DNA of 64,000 nt from Pyrocephalus nanus (lineage: Eukaryota; Chordata; Aves; Passeriformes; Tyrannidae): the NCBI GenBank assembly GCA_038380795.1, contig CM076259.1, positions 73,342,200 through 73,406,199 on the forward strand, in the 5' to 3' direction. Under the pieces are notes generated by a model, which was not told where the DNA came from, did no database searches, and saw only the letters and a list, made by a program, of their open reading frames with translations. The translations under genes were made by a program, and so were the position numbers. How positions within the stretch are numbered: position 1 is the stretch's first letter; every line of letters begins with the position of its first letter. Below are positions 49,505-60,799 of this stretch, one piece after another.

Positions 49505-51005
49505 TAAGAGAATAATTTAGGTTGGAAAGGACTGCAAGTAATCTGTTTTTACCTCCTGATTAAAGCAATGCTAACTTCAAAGTTACCTTACATAGCTCAG
49601 TACTTTGTGCAGTTGTTTTGAATATCTCAGAGGCTTGGGATTCCACATCCTCTTTCAGCAACTTGTTTCAGTATTTGATCATTTTCAATGTGAAGGGTTT
49701 TTTCCCTTTTATTTAATCAGTTTTCCTTGCAGGAAGTTATGCCTGCTGCCTCTTGTCTTTTTAATTTAGCAATACTGGTAGCAGCTTGACTTTTCTCCCA
49801 CCTCTTCTTCAGTGGTTGAAGACAGCAATAAGATTTCCTGAAACCTTTTCATTTTCAGACTACACAACCCAGGTCTCTTAATTTCTCCACACATTCACCA
49901 GCCCGTTGGTGATGCTGATAGTCCTATGCTGAATTAACTCCAATTTTTCCTTTCCTGGGGGCCTACAGCTGGACACAAAACTTCAGATATGGTTTTGGAA
50001 ATGCAAATAGAGAATAATCACTTCCCTCAGCCTTCTAGCTATATGCTTACAAATGCAGCCCAGTCTATTTTTAGTCTTCATCACCACAAGTGCTCACAAT
50101 TGCCTCTCATGTAACTTGTTGCCTATGTGGAGTTTAAAGTCTAATTTCTGAAAGGCTCCTTTCTGGCAAGTTTTAGACACAGAGTCTAACCATGCCTTTT
50201 TTGTGCATTTGCCTTGATTCAAACCTTGATGTTTCTGTCATCCTATTCCTCCAGCTTTTTGATGTCCCCTTTCATGGTGTTCCTGTCGTTGAGCACATAA
50301 TCTAAAAACTGTTTGCACTCTGTCCCATCATCCTAGTCAGTAATGGTAATATTGGTTCTACTGTCAACCTTCAACACGAGCCATTCATTGATAAATTCAA
50401 GTTGAATGTTATGCCAGTACTCTAGGCAGCATTCAACATTTATTTCCATCTACCCATCTAGTCAATAACTCACCAATTATACTAAAAGAGTACTGTGGGA
50501 GAACACAACAACTGTTAGAGTTGAAGTAAATAACTTATTTTCTCTCCTGTTCACGGTCAGTCATTTCATCATAGAAGACAAACCTGTTTGCCAAACAGAT
50601 TGGTAAATTACTGCTGGGCATTCCCTGTCAATTTTTGTTCTCCACATGCCTGAACATGGTCCAATTGTCCACGTGGTCCAAGGATTTGGTCCATTATGCC
50701 CCCAAATGATTAGCCTTATCTGCTTTTAATTCCATACATATTCTTTGAAGAAAGATGTCACATTTGCATTCTTCACATTATGAGGGAATTCTGTGATTGT
50801 CAAATCTTTCAAAGATGGTATAGATCTGCTTCATAAAGACATTAGGCAGCTCTTCTAGGTGCAATCCATCCTTCCCAGTCTGCTTGAGTGGTCTCCAGAT
50901 TAATCCTTCTGATTATGCAGAAAACATTTTATCACATAACACAATAATATGATCTCCAGAATGTGTCCACCACACTCACCTCCACTGCTAACCTAATCTC
51001 TGATC
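49505..51005 (-). mobile_element. Old CR1-type LINE, about 1.5 kb, highly diverged
   Basis: Plus-strand text begins 'agaataatttaggttggaaa' (complement of a CR1 3' end) at 49508. It continues through 'cctgctgcctcttgtctttt' near 49742, 'ggggcctacagctggacaca' near 49958 and 'agcttttt gatgtcccc'-like spacing near 50255. Near 50680 'ggatttggtccattatgccc' is the complement of an RT-region segment. Order and orientation fit one minus-strand CR1, but similarity is low, with many stops, so it is older than the other copies. The right end is approximate. Confidence 0.7.
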
Positions 51006-52199
51006 GTGACCAATAAATTATCATCCATCTCTTAGAAATATAAATGTACACTAAAGCTACTCCTTCACATAGGGTACAAGAATTTTTGTCCTTTCTCTGT
51101 TAAGCTTTTGAAGAGCTTGAATCCATCCAGTACTTTAATTGTTGAAGCTATCCCACCACATGTCTTGCACCATAGTCCTATTGTGGTTCTTTGATTAGAT
51201 GCAGTCTTTTAATTCCATCTTTCTCTTTTGTTTCATATGTTCACATACACACACAGGAGACAGAACTTTACTCATGCCATTTCCTGTGGGGATGGAATGC
51301 TATACCATCTCACCTTCCAACCCCTCCACCCTGGTCCTTAGGTCCCTATAGTTACAATATTATAGTTACAATATTATAGTTGCAATAAGAGGCATAGAAA
51401 ATGTTTTTTTGCATAACAAATGTTTCTACCAAGTTGTATTCCAAAACAGCTGTTGAATTTCTAGAATTGGCTTGAATGTCATTGTGATTAGAGAGGTATT
51501 GAAACAAGTATTTTCATGGTCCAATAGTATTAAAAGATGGACAAGCATTTGAATAACTCCTATTCGCTTGGGTAAATTTCCAAAGAAAAAAATTAAAAAT
51601 ACATCTATTCATATAGAGAGGAAAGCTTGTAAGCATTTGCCTTTAGGAGAGGTTTCAGGTCCACAGATTCTGTTGTAACATGTACTGTCTTACAACCCTG
51701 AGTTAAACAACCAATTTAAAATGTAACCCTGACCTCAACATTTGTAATTACACGTCAGTATGTAACTGCATGATAAGGGCAGCAATCCGTTCAGCACTCA
51801 GTCTGTTCTGGTCTTAATTCTGAAGCACCAATTCTTCTCACACATTGAAGAGAGAAGAAAATATTTCATATTCAATTCCTGTCTGTGTTGCAGCAGCTGG
51901 GTACCTAAGCATTATAAGCAGGTTAGATTGTATTTGTTTTCTCCCGGACTTGTCCTTGAATTTCACTTCTATATCTAGTATGTTTCTTAACACTGACACT
52001 GAATTTCACAAAAGAAGCAGCCTGGAGCACACAGCAGGAGAAATGCAGGAAATGCAAACAGCATATCAGAGCTTCTCAGCAAAGGTTCTTGTTTGATTTT
52101 TAGCATTTCATAAGCAGTAGTATTTCATAGTAAAACTCAGCTCAGTTCAGGTAAAGCTCAAAACAAATATGCATGAAGAATACATCGGTCAAAGTGCTT
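51006..52199. other. Unassigned DNA
   Basis: No gene recognised. Contains the 14-bp tandem repeat at 51347-51387 and short open frames without domains. Confidence 0.5.
51347..51387 (+). repeat. 14-bp tandem repeat, about three copies
   Basis: TATAGTTACAATAT occurs twice exactly (51347-51360, 51361-51374), then a third unit with one change. Confidence 0.95.
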
Positions 52200-53140
52200 A
52201 AACTAAATTTCCTCCTGCTCCTCACTGTTAAAGAAATTGAATATGGTGGTCCTCTGGGCGCTGGAAATTCCTCCTTCCCAGTCTGCTAGAGCTAAATTTA
52301 GTATACTCTCACTCCCCAGGGAATCCCAGTCTCCTAGTTGTAGCTGCTACTGTTTCCATCAGTAGATCTAGTCAGTAAATAAAAGTTCCCAAAAGATCTG
52401 TGTGCAGGCACATGGACACATATGCAGACACAGAAACTAACAGGAACACAGACAATACTAAATCCTGTTGCTCCCCTTCAGCTGATCAGGACTGAAGGTT
52501 TTTGTTGATAGATAGTCCTTAACCCACAAGCATACCCACATTCACAGGTCTCTTGATTATTTGCATAGGTTTTAAATTCACTTAACACCTGTGCCTGAAT
52601 CCTAGGTCTGCAACTCATTCAGAAACTCAGGCACTGGATCTTTCCTAGCCTTCTTCTACACACTGGCTAGTCTGACTTGAAGTTTCATAGCAGAACGTAC
52701 ATGCAGATACACACAAAACTCAGGGTAGCTTCCCATCTCTCCACTTTTTCACTTTTGCTCCCCCCTCATCCACATCTCTCCTTTTCCTTTCTCCCAACTA
52801 ACTAGTTCACATCTGGAGTGTTCCCTTTTAGTCTCAGGTCTGCTGCATCTGCACCCAAAGTTGGTATTTCTGATAGGATCACTAAGGCACTGCTAGCCTT
52901 GCAAGGTCCTAGTCCCCAGCAGGTTCGCATTGCTCCCCTCCAATTAGCTGAGAAGTGTGTCTGTCTCACATGACTTCCCTTAGCCCCATACAAAATCCTG
53001 TGATTTCTCAGAGTGCAGTCTGAAAGTTTTGTCAGGTTATTATTTTCTAATTTGTTATGTTCAGCATTTTCATATGTTAAGCTCATGTTGTCAAATTTTT
53101 CGTGTTCTGTTCAGTTAGCTAAGTACAAGGTCACAGCCTC
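52200..53140. mobile_element. Candidate ERV LTR or ERV-derived repeat
   Basis: A 0.9-kb block that is less AT-rich than its flanks and reads like an avian repeat: 'tcactccccagggaatccca' near 52309, 'gcaggcacatggacacatat' near 52403, 'actagttcacatctggagtg' near 52801, 'cttgcaaggtcctagtcccc' near 52899. A purine-rich run on the minus strand near 52770-52800 could be a polypurine tract. A 94-codon minus-strand frame (52802-53086) has no recognised domain. Termini and target duplications were not found. Confidence 0.35.
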
Positions 53141-53610
53141 GTCATCTGCCTACACATGTTAATAGTAATAATATATATATAAATATATATATATATTTAA
53201 AGTACGTGTTTTTGTTTATTTTCCTTTAGTAATCCTGTTTTGAGGTAAACATGGAAAACATTGATGTGTAATGATATCATGCAGGAATAGACATGCCCCA
53301 TCTACTAAGCACATACTGAAGAATGTGTTCAACACAAAAGAAACAGTTGTTCCAGGTAATATATACTACAAAACCTCACTAGTCTCTCTTTCCTCATATG
53401 TATGGTTAAATGCTGGTCATAATGAAAAAGTGAGAATGACTGAATATTCTTTCATGGAAACACAGTAAGAATTCAGTCTTTTATACAGGAAAAGAAACAC
53501 AGAAACTAACCACCTTAGGCTAAAAAAAAAAAAAAGAGTGAGGTGACTGTGACTTGAAGCTGTGCAAAATGTTTCTCCTCCTAACATGTTACTTAGGACC
53601 ATTGTCCGGG
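53141..53610. other. AT-rich spacer with (TA)n
   Basis: Contains the TA repeat at 53169-53197 and a 14-A run at 53522-53535; otherwise nothing recognised. Confidence 0.55.
53169..53197 (+). repeat. (TA)n simple repeat
   Basis: Imperfect TA array broken by one AAA. Confidence 0.9.
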
Positions 53611-53726
53611 GGAAAGGTGAATGTAGCACTTAGTGCCATAGTCTAGTAACCATGGGGGTAGTGGATCAAGGGTTGGACTTGACAATCTCAGATGTCCTTT
53701 CCAACCCAGCTGATTCTATGATTCAG
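53611..53726 (+). mobile_element. CR1 LINE 3'-end fragment
   Basis: 'aaggtgaatgtagcacttag' then 'gttggacttgacaatctcag' and 'ctttccaacccagctgattc' with a TATGATTC tail. Same tail type as the copies at 2.1-2.8 and 4.9 kb. The tail is well preserved compared with most others here. Confidence 0.9.
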
Positions 53727-54148
53727 TGAAAGGCTACAAAACTAAAATTTTTGAGAGAATTTGATATAGCATTCTGCACAGTTCACAGTGCCATTCCCAC
53801 TTCAACTCATTCTGAAAGCAGGGAAAGGAGAGGAAGAAGCAGTTTCATTAAGCTCAAGTAATGAATTTACTTATTTATAGTGGCCAACCAAGTGTATTAT
53901 AAAGGAAAAGAGACAATTGTATTCTAGTTGCAATTTCAACCTAAGGGACGGGAGTGCAGTTATCTAAGTGAGAAGGTGACTCAGAAGCTTCTTTTTGATG
54001 CACAAGGTTTTCTCTTCTTCCACTGCTGTCATGATTATGGGGTTATAGTAGGTGCAAGAAGCTGACTGGAGAGCAACAAGAGGTGACTAAAAAGTGAAAC
54101 CAGTTCTCAGCTGCCTTTTCTGTGGAAATTGTAGCAGCTGTCATTTAG

Positions 54149-54184
54149 TTTCTCCTAAAAACACAGGATTTGCTTTAGGAGAAA
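54149..54184. repeat. Stem-loop with 11-bp perfect stem
   Basis: TTTCTCCTAAA (54149-54159) and TTTAGGAGAAA (54174-54184) are exact inverted copies around a 14-nt loop. Confidence 0.85.
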
Positions 54185-55815
54185 TTTGCTGACTCCCTGG
54201 ACACTGGTCTCTAAGCGATAGACCAAAAGTGCTGAATAACAGCAAAGGAGAAATTTGCCAGTTCATATGGATGATGCTTGTGAGGCAAATGATTCTATAA
54301 AAATGGGCACGCTATAATACATGAAATGTTACCCTGAAAACAAAGAACAATTATACTTTTTTATGATCTTATTTTGTTAATACTGAACTAACAAAGTCAT
54401 TTTTTATGTAACAGTGGTGACCATGGTTTCCAACTGTTTTGACAGAGCTGAACCTTCATGTGCTTGTGATCCTGTTGCCATCAGAAAATAAACAAGTAAA
54501 TTTTTCACAGGACATAGCCATATAGTGTCAATATATTTAGTAGAGTAATCAGATAAATTGTTTTTGATTCCCAATGAAAAAATAAAATTCAAAAATCATC
54601 AGTACATAAATTATTTATCACAATTATTTCATCAAGGTCTAGAAAGAGGCAATATGAAAGCCTCTTTTAGATTTAAAGATTTCTTTGAAGGAACCATTGC
54701 AAAAATAAGCATTAGTCTTTTAAATTCTATGTGTTGCTTTTGTTCATAGGTCAGCAAGGCTTTTATGTATTCAGCTATCTTGGATTATTTTACCCAACTC
54801 CTCAGACCATCTGTACTGGCCTTTTTTTATATGCATAGTATAAACTATTCTGCACATGTCCCAATTTTTTATTTATTTTTTTTTTAGATTTTTTCCTTTT
54901 TGAATTTATTTATGTACTATAAACATTTGAGCATCAATGAAAAAAATTAAATAAACTGTTTATGGTGTTAATTCTATAATTGTCACTTTGTGTAGAAAGA
55001 TTTCTTTGTTTGATACATTTGTCATCGAGGAAATAAAACTAGTTTTGACTTTTCAGTATACAGAGCTGAAAAAAATTTCTATCACCTTCATTTACAAGGC
55101 TTCATTGTTGCTGTAGCTAACTATGGAATGAATTTATTTTTTCTTTGTAGTTGTTGAGCACAGGTTTTTAACTTGAGAAGAATATAGAACTTTTACATAG
55201 ATCACTTTTTTCTAAAGAAAAATTTCAACATTAAAGAACTTTGAATCATCTTCACAGTTTTGAAGTTCTTAATAGAAACTGAATGTCTGTATTTGCTTCT
55301 ATATTGACTGAAAATAATATGAAGAAAAAAATTAATCTCAATTATGTTATCCTGCCATAATTTCCCACTAATGGATAAAAAGGTTGTATTACTTTATGAC
55401 ATAACAAATTACTGTTACTTAATAATAAATAGTATATATTGATATTTAACAATGTGGAGATATTTTTAATTTTGATTTTAACAATAAAATTTATTTTTGA
55501 AGTAATCAAATTAATATATCTATTTTTAGACAATAATCCTTTGCTGATATATATTCTAAGTAAAAGAATTACATTTTATAGTTCTTAGTTTAGTCAGTTT
55601 AGTTACTTCCTGATTTGGCCCACAGGGTTAAAGAGAATACAGTAAATTTTAGTTCTACCCTATAAAATTCCATACACATTGATGAATATGGCCCACTTCC
55701 AAGATCAGATGTTAATCTATAAGTTACTACTTACAGATCAACATAGATATACTAGTAAATTTATGAGATGGACTAGTGAATATTAGACTGAGCACAAGAG
55801 CAGAATAATTTTATT

Positions 55816-55844
55816 AAAAAAAAAAAAAGAAAAAAAAAAAAAAA
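55816..55844 (+). repeat. A-rich run
   Basis: Thirteen A, one G, fifteen A. Confidence 0.95.
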
Positions 55845-55980
55845 GATTGTTCTGCAGAGAACTTCCATACTTCAGTTAAGTTCCCTGTACTCAATTTTTG
55901 TATGTATGAATAGTAAGGTTGGACTTATGTGGGAGGTAGAAATTGAGGACTTGGGAAATTTTCAGTGCCTTCTTATAAGA

Positions 55981-56032
55981 GGTTTTGTTGGTTTTTTGTT
56001 TGTTGGGGTTTTTTGTTTGTTTGTTTGTTTTT
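55981..56032 (+). repeat. (TTTG)n simple repeat
   Basis: Imperfect T/G-rich array ending in three to four TTTG units. Confidence 0.85.
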
Positions 56033-58039
56033 CAAATTGTATAGCATTTAGAGGTATATAACTGTATGTATTTTTCCTAAGTTAAAATTTTTTCTGTGTA
56101 TGTTTAAAAGTAGGACAAATGTACCAGCTACTCTGTCTGGAGGGGAAAAGAAAAAAAAAAGAAAAAAAAAAGGAAGAAACTATTTGGGGTAACTGAAGAT
56201 GAATAATGACATATTTTGTGATTCTGTGATAACACTGTTTGTCTGCAGTCCCTTAGGTCAGTGATTTGAGGACTCAGATTATGGAAAATTTCAATTTCCT
56301 TCTCTGCCAAAGGGATTTAGACGAGTATTTGTACTTTGGGAATTTTAGGTAATCTACAATAGTGGAAAAAATAGTGACTTTTTTTCTCTTCTTGTGACTG
56401 ATTCATTTTTACTTCAGAAATACTCCAACATTCAGAGAATGCTTTTATACTAGACTATGTACTGGTGCCTATGGTATGGAATTTATAACTTAACTATGAG
56501 AACAAAACCTATGTAAGTTTTCATCTATTCAACAGCAAAAGTGTTCAGCCACTCTCATCCCAATATAAGCAAAACAAATAATCAAAAAAAACAAAGTCAT
56601 TTTTTTAAAATAATTCAAGTCCTAAGTTATCGTGCCAACCTATTTAAACTGCCTGAATTCACAGTGTGACAGGTTTTGTAGTCTCTAACAGCATTTGCAA
56701 AGGAATCTATGATCACTGTTTCCTTTTCAACATCTACATTTCCTTTGAAGTGTATTTGCTGAGTCTACATGCTTGTCATAGTTCAAGAATATTTAGGTCT
56801 TACTTGATGAGTAAGACCTTTATGTTTTGCTGATCTAGTGCAACTACTGTGCTGATTCAGAACACAGGGTCTCTCACCTGCTTCTATCACGGTAGTAAAG
56901 CTGTGTGAGATGATGTGAAAAAAATGGCAAAAATTAATATTGCTATAAGTAAATCAAGTTGAAGGAAGATAGTCCCAAGGAAAATAGTCACCTGTCATTA
57001 CTTTGCATCTTACTGATAGGTTGGCTTACACCATCTAGCTTTTCCTGCAGGATACACTCATCTTCTTTCAAACTGAATATAAAAAATGCAACAAAATAAT
57101 GCATATATATATTTCTATGTATACACATCTACACACAATATGTATGTATTAATTATATATAATTTTCCTCAAAAGTCCTGATGCTAGAAAGGTGAAAATA
57201 CAATTCCCTGTCTTGAGAAATGTCTCTCATAAATAAAACCATCTGACTCTAGTGTGAAAATTCAGTTAATAGATCACATCTTGATTGCTCCTTGTTATAA
57301 ACTTCCTTGATATATATATATTTACTGCAGTAACAGTGTCACCTTTGGAGACACATATTTGCAAGCAAAAATTCCATCCTTAGACTTTGTCTGACCTTGT
57401 TTCCTTCTCCTCAATTCTAGCCACCTATTCAAAACACATAATTTGGGATTCTATTTATCATGAACACACTCTGTAGTTAGTTGAAGGTGATAAAAAAGAC
57501 TTTAAAAAGCAATTTGGTATTAGGTATAACAATATCTAAGGAGGATTATCTCTTCCTACTTATTAGGGAAGAAGACCAGATAAACATATGTCTGCTCAGT
57601 GACCATCAGCTAGATGTTTGTTTTTTGGTGGAAAGACCTCCGTTTTTTTTTTATCTACTTCAGCCAAATTATCTTTTATCAGCCAAATATCTTTCATAGT
57701 TTGCTAATGGCATCATAAACTTAGCAACTTCCCTTTAGATTTGGTTTCCAAGACAGAAAAGCACCATATTCCTATTTTACAGAGGTAAACAATCTTTGTA
57801 GATGATATGCATTTTCCAGGATAAAAGAGAATACAAATGAGAACTTCTGTATGTGCAAATTGACCTGTATGCAAATGTAAAGCATTCTTTACCCATTTTG
57901 GAACCGTCTCACTTAAATCTCACTGTCTAAAAAGTATAAGGTTGTTACCAAGTTGTTTCATACTTTTGAAATGCCTATTTTCTTTCTATGAAAATAGATG
58001 GAATTTTCTTGGAGTAATTATACTAGATGCCCAACTTCT

Positions 58040-58578
58040 TGTCATGGTTTAAGCCCAGCTGGCAACCAAGTGCCATGCAGCTCCTCACCCACTCTCTTAA
58101 TCCTAGTGGAATGGAGAGGAAAATCAAAAGTAAAACTTGTAGGTTGAGATAAGAACAGTTTAATAATTAAAACAAAAGTGAAATATGATAGTAGTAAATA
58201 ATAGTAATGTTAATAAAAGGGAAAAATAAAACTCAAGGAAAAACAAGGTATGCACAGTGAAATTGCTCTCTACATTCTGGCCAATGCCAGACCCAGTCCC
58301 TGCACCCAGACTGACCCCCTTTCCAGGTACGTCCCCCAGTTTTTATATTGGGCATTGTCAGTTCAGGTCATCTGTTCCAGTATGCTCCCTACCAGTTTTG
58401 TCTGTGTACTTCCTCACTAGTAGAGCACAAAACACAAAGTCCTTGACTTAGGATGAACAGCATTTAACAAGAACTAAAACATCAGTGTGTTATCAACATA
58501 TTCTCATACTGATACAAACCACAGCACTATACCAGCTACTGAGAAGAAATTAGCTCTATCTCAGCTGAAACCAGGACA
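58040..58578 (+). mobile_element. Avian ERV LTR, solo, with near-perfect target duplication
   Basis: Termini TGTCATGGTTTAAGCCCAGC at 58040 and CTGAAACCAGGACA ending at 58578 (539 bp). Flanks are CTTCT on the left (58035-58039) and CTTGT on the right (58579-58583), a 5-bp duplication with one change. Internal landmarks: 'ggttgagataagaacagttt' near 58142, 'agtttttatattgggcattg' near 58339 (TATA-like), and 'gtgtgttatcaacatattct' near 58485. It shares its layout with the LTR at 46.0 kb. No internal retroviral sequence adjoins, which fits loss by LTR-LTR recombination. Transcription direction is not certain. Confidence 0.85.
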
Positions 58579-59612
58579 CTTGTATGTGGAGGCAGTTAGT
58601 TAAGTGAGAATAGCATTTCCTCTGACTAATTTCCAATTTTCTTACAGTTGCACATGCTGAAAGTTTCTTGGTTTTGAGAGCAGAACAGTTAAGAATCAAC
58701 TGTCTCATTTTAGAAATCTTAAGGAAAAACATCTGAGATAGTTATGAGGGGGAAATTTTACATGATTTAAAAAAAAATGCTTATGGGGAATAAACTGTGA
58801 CAAGCTCATATGGATATCAAACTCCAAAAACTAATTAGATGCCCATTGCAAACTAAAAATAAAGGTGGCTAACTCATATATATTAGTGTTCCTCTAGAGA
58901 AAGACACAGATAAAGAACTACCAGTGAGGTAAATTCTATCCTGAGTGTTTATATTGAAATTAATATAAGAATATTTGGAAGGGCAGAAAATTGGTGAGAA
59001 TACCACATCAAGTAAGTCACAGTGCTGAGCATATTCATCTCAAGCAATTAAGCAAAGGATTCAATGCAGTTTTAGATGTAAAAATTGTACATTAATGAAT
59101 CTATTTAAACATGCCAGACTTTCTTTACAGTCAGAGGTAAAATCAGACACTTTAGAGAATCATTCACGTAATTTACGTCACAGTCTCACAAAATAAGATC
59201 AATCACATCAGGAAGACATTTATATTAAAATAAGACAAGTCTAAGGTGACCTACTCAGGCTTAGACATCTAATCTGCACATCTTCAGGTTAGAGCAGATT
59301 AATTCTGCCCATAAATCTGAGATATAAATGTAAATAAGTATCTGACAGGAACATTAAAAAACATGTCCATATCGTTATGAATGTGTATGTGATGGTAACT
59401 CTGGGAGATGTTCAACAGAATAAGAACATCCAGATAACAGTAGCAGGCTTTTATTTTATCTCTTGTACTCCTTAGCTCTGATTTAGGCCCTGCATTATAT
59501 CATGTCTCTCACCCCTCCATTTTCCCAGTGAATAAATACAGGTTTGATAACCACAGCAAGTGCCATGATTGAGTCTCCTATAAAAGAATCTCTGTTCCAG
59601 GTGTTCAAGTGG
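58579..59612. other. AT-rich unique-looking DNA
   Basis: Nothing recognised apart from the right copy of the LTR target duplication at its left edge. Confidence 0.55.
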
Positions 59613-60575
59613 TTAGTCAATAAGATTCATGGCAAAACTGCCCTCAGGAACAAGGAAGCAGAACAGTTCTCTAAGGACATTTCATATAGCATGCAAGACC
59701 TCTCGATCCCCAGATGTAAGAAATGAAGGAAGGCAAGAGACTGGCATGGGTGAGTAAAGATCTGATGGTCAAAAGAAGGGCAAGAAGGAAATGTATAGGC
59801 AGTGAAAGCAGGGACAGGTATCCTGGGATGAGTATAAAGAAACTGCCTGATTTTGTAAGGATGAGGCCAGGATGGCCAAGGTGTGCCTGGAGCTGAACAT
59901 GGCAAGGTATGTAAAGAGTAGTAAGAAGGGTTTCTACAGATACGTTAAAAAGAAAAGGAGGATCAAAGCACGTGTGGTTGACATTAGTGAGGGATGGAAT
60001 GCCATCTAGGGGGTCCTGGACATGCTTGAGAAGTGGGCCCATGTGAAACTCATGAGGTTCAAGGGCAAGGGTGAGATCCTGCACCTGGGTGGGGCCAGCC
60101 CCCAGCACCATTACAGGCTGAAGGATGAATGGATTGAGAGCAGCCCTAGCAAGAAGGATTTAGGTGTGTTGGCAGATGAGAGGCTGGACACAAGCCGACA
60201 ATGTGCACTTGCAGCCCAGAAAGCTGATCGTGTCCTGGGCTCCATCAAAAGCAGCATGACCAGCAGGTCGAGGGAGGTGATTCACCCCTTCTACTCTGCT
60301 CTCATGAGACACCACTTGGAGTGCTGCACCCAGCTCTGGGGGCCCCAACATTAGAAGGGCATGGACCTGTTGCAGGGAGCCCAGAGGAAGGTCACAGAAA
60401 TGATTAGAGGGGTTAAGGCTCTCCTATGAAAACAGGCTGAGGGAGTTGGGGTTGTTCAACCTGGAGAAGAGAAAAGCTCTAGGATGAGCTTCTAGCAGCT
60501 TTCCAGTAATTAATAGGGGACTTATAAGATGGGGAAAAACTTTTCAGTAGAGGCTGTTGCAATAGGACAAGGAGT
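59613..60575 (+). mobile_element. CR1 LINE with internal deletion across the RT active site
   Basis: The sense strand first encodes the ORF2 linker between endonuclease and RT: LRNKEAEQF and DLSIPRCKK near 59640-59724. Then come the nucleotide blocks 'gaaagcagggacaggtatcc' near 59804 and 'agtaagaagggtttctacag' near 59920. Near 59985 it jumps to a late RT segment, starting GWNAI and [15 protein letters not shown], and continues in one open frame (60022-60354, 110 codons) through [17 protein letters not shown] to [10 protein letters not shown]. The palm motifs A and C that lie between these segments in CR1 are missing, so the element is catalytically dead. The CR1 3' end is also absent; recognisable sequence stops near 60575. 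Confidence 0.88.
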
Positions 60576-60774
60576 AAAGATCCCTTCCATCCTTAAGAAT
60601 TGATTCTTGAAAATATATTTTCAGCAAATCTAGCTTTTTGCCAGTTTTATAATTACCCACATTAGATTTCAAAACTTTTTCAAAATCTCTTGAGGAATTG
60701 TTTATCAAGAATTTGTCAGCCTGTAGACTGGTCATTGTACTACTTATTATGGTTATTGCTTTAAAAAAACACAC

Positions 60775-60799
60775 CAAAAACAAACAAACAAACAAACAG
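60775..60799 (+). repeat. (CAAA)n microsatellite
   Basis: Five or six CAAA units. Confidence 0.95.

Larger units (their letters stand above)
53727..58039. other. Long AT-rich unique-looking stretch
   Basis: No gene or transposon recognised over 4.3 kb. It includes two adjoining A-runs (55816-55844), a (TTTG)n stretch (55981-56032), further A-runs near 56148-56170, and short TA arrays near 57102-57112 and 57310-57323. A hairpin with an 11-bp stem lies at 54149-54184. Confidence 0.55.

Noticed and set aside
51347..51387. CRISPR-like array
   Set aside because: Units are contiguous 14-mers without spacers; the window is vertebrate nuclear DNA.
53169..53197. TATA-box promoter cluster
   Set aside because: It is a plain TA microsatellite with no adjoining transcription unit.
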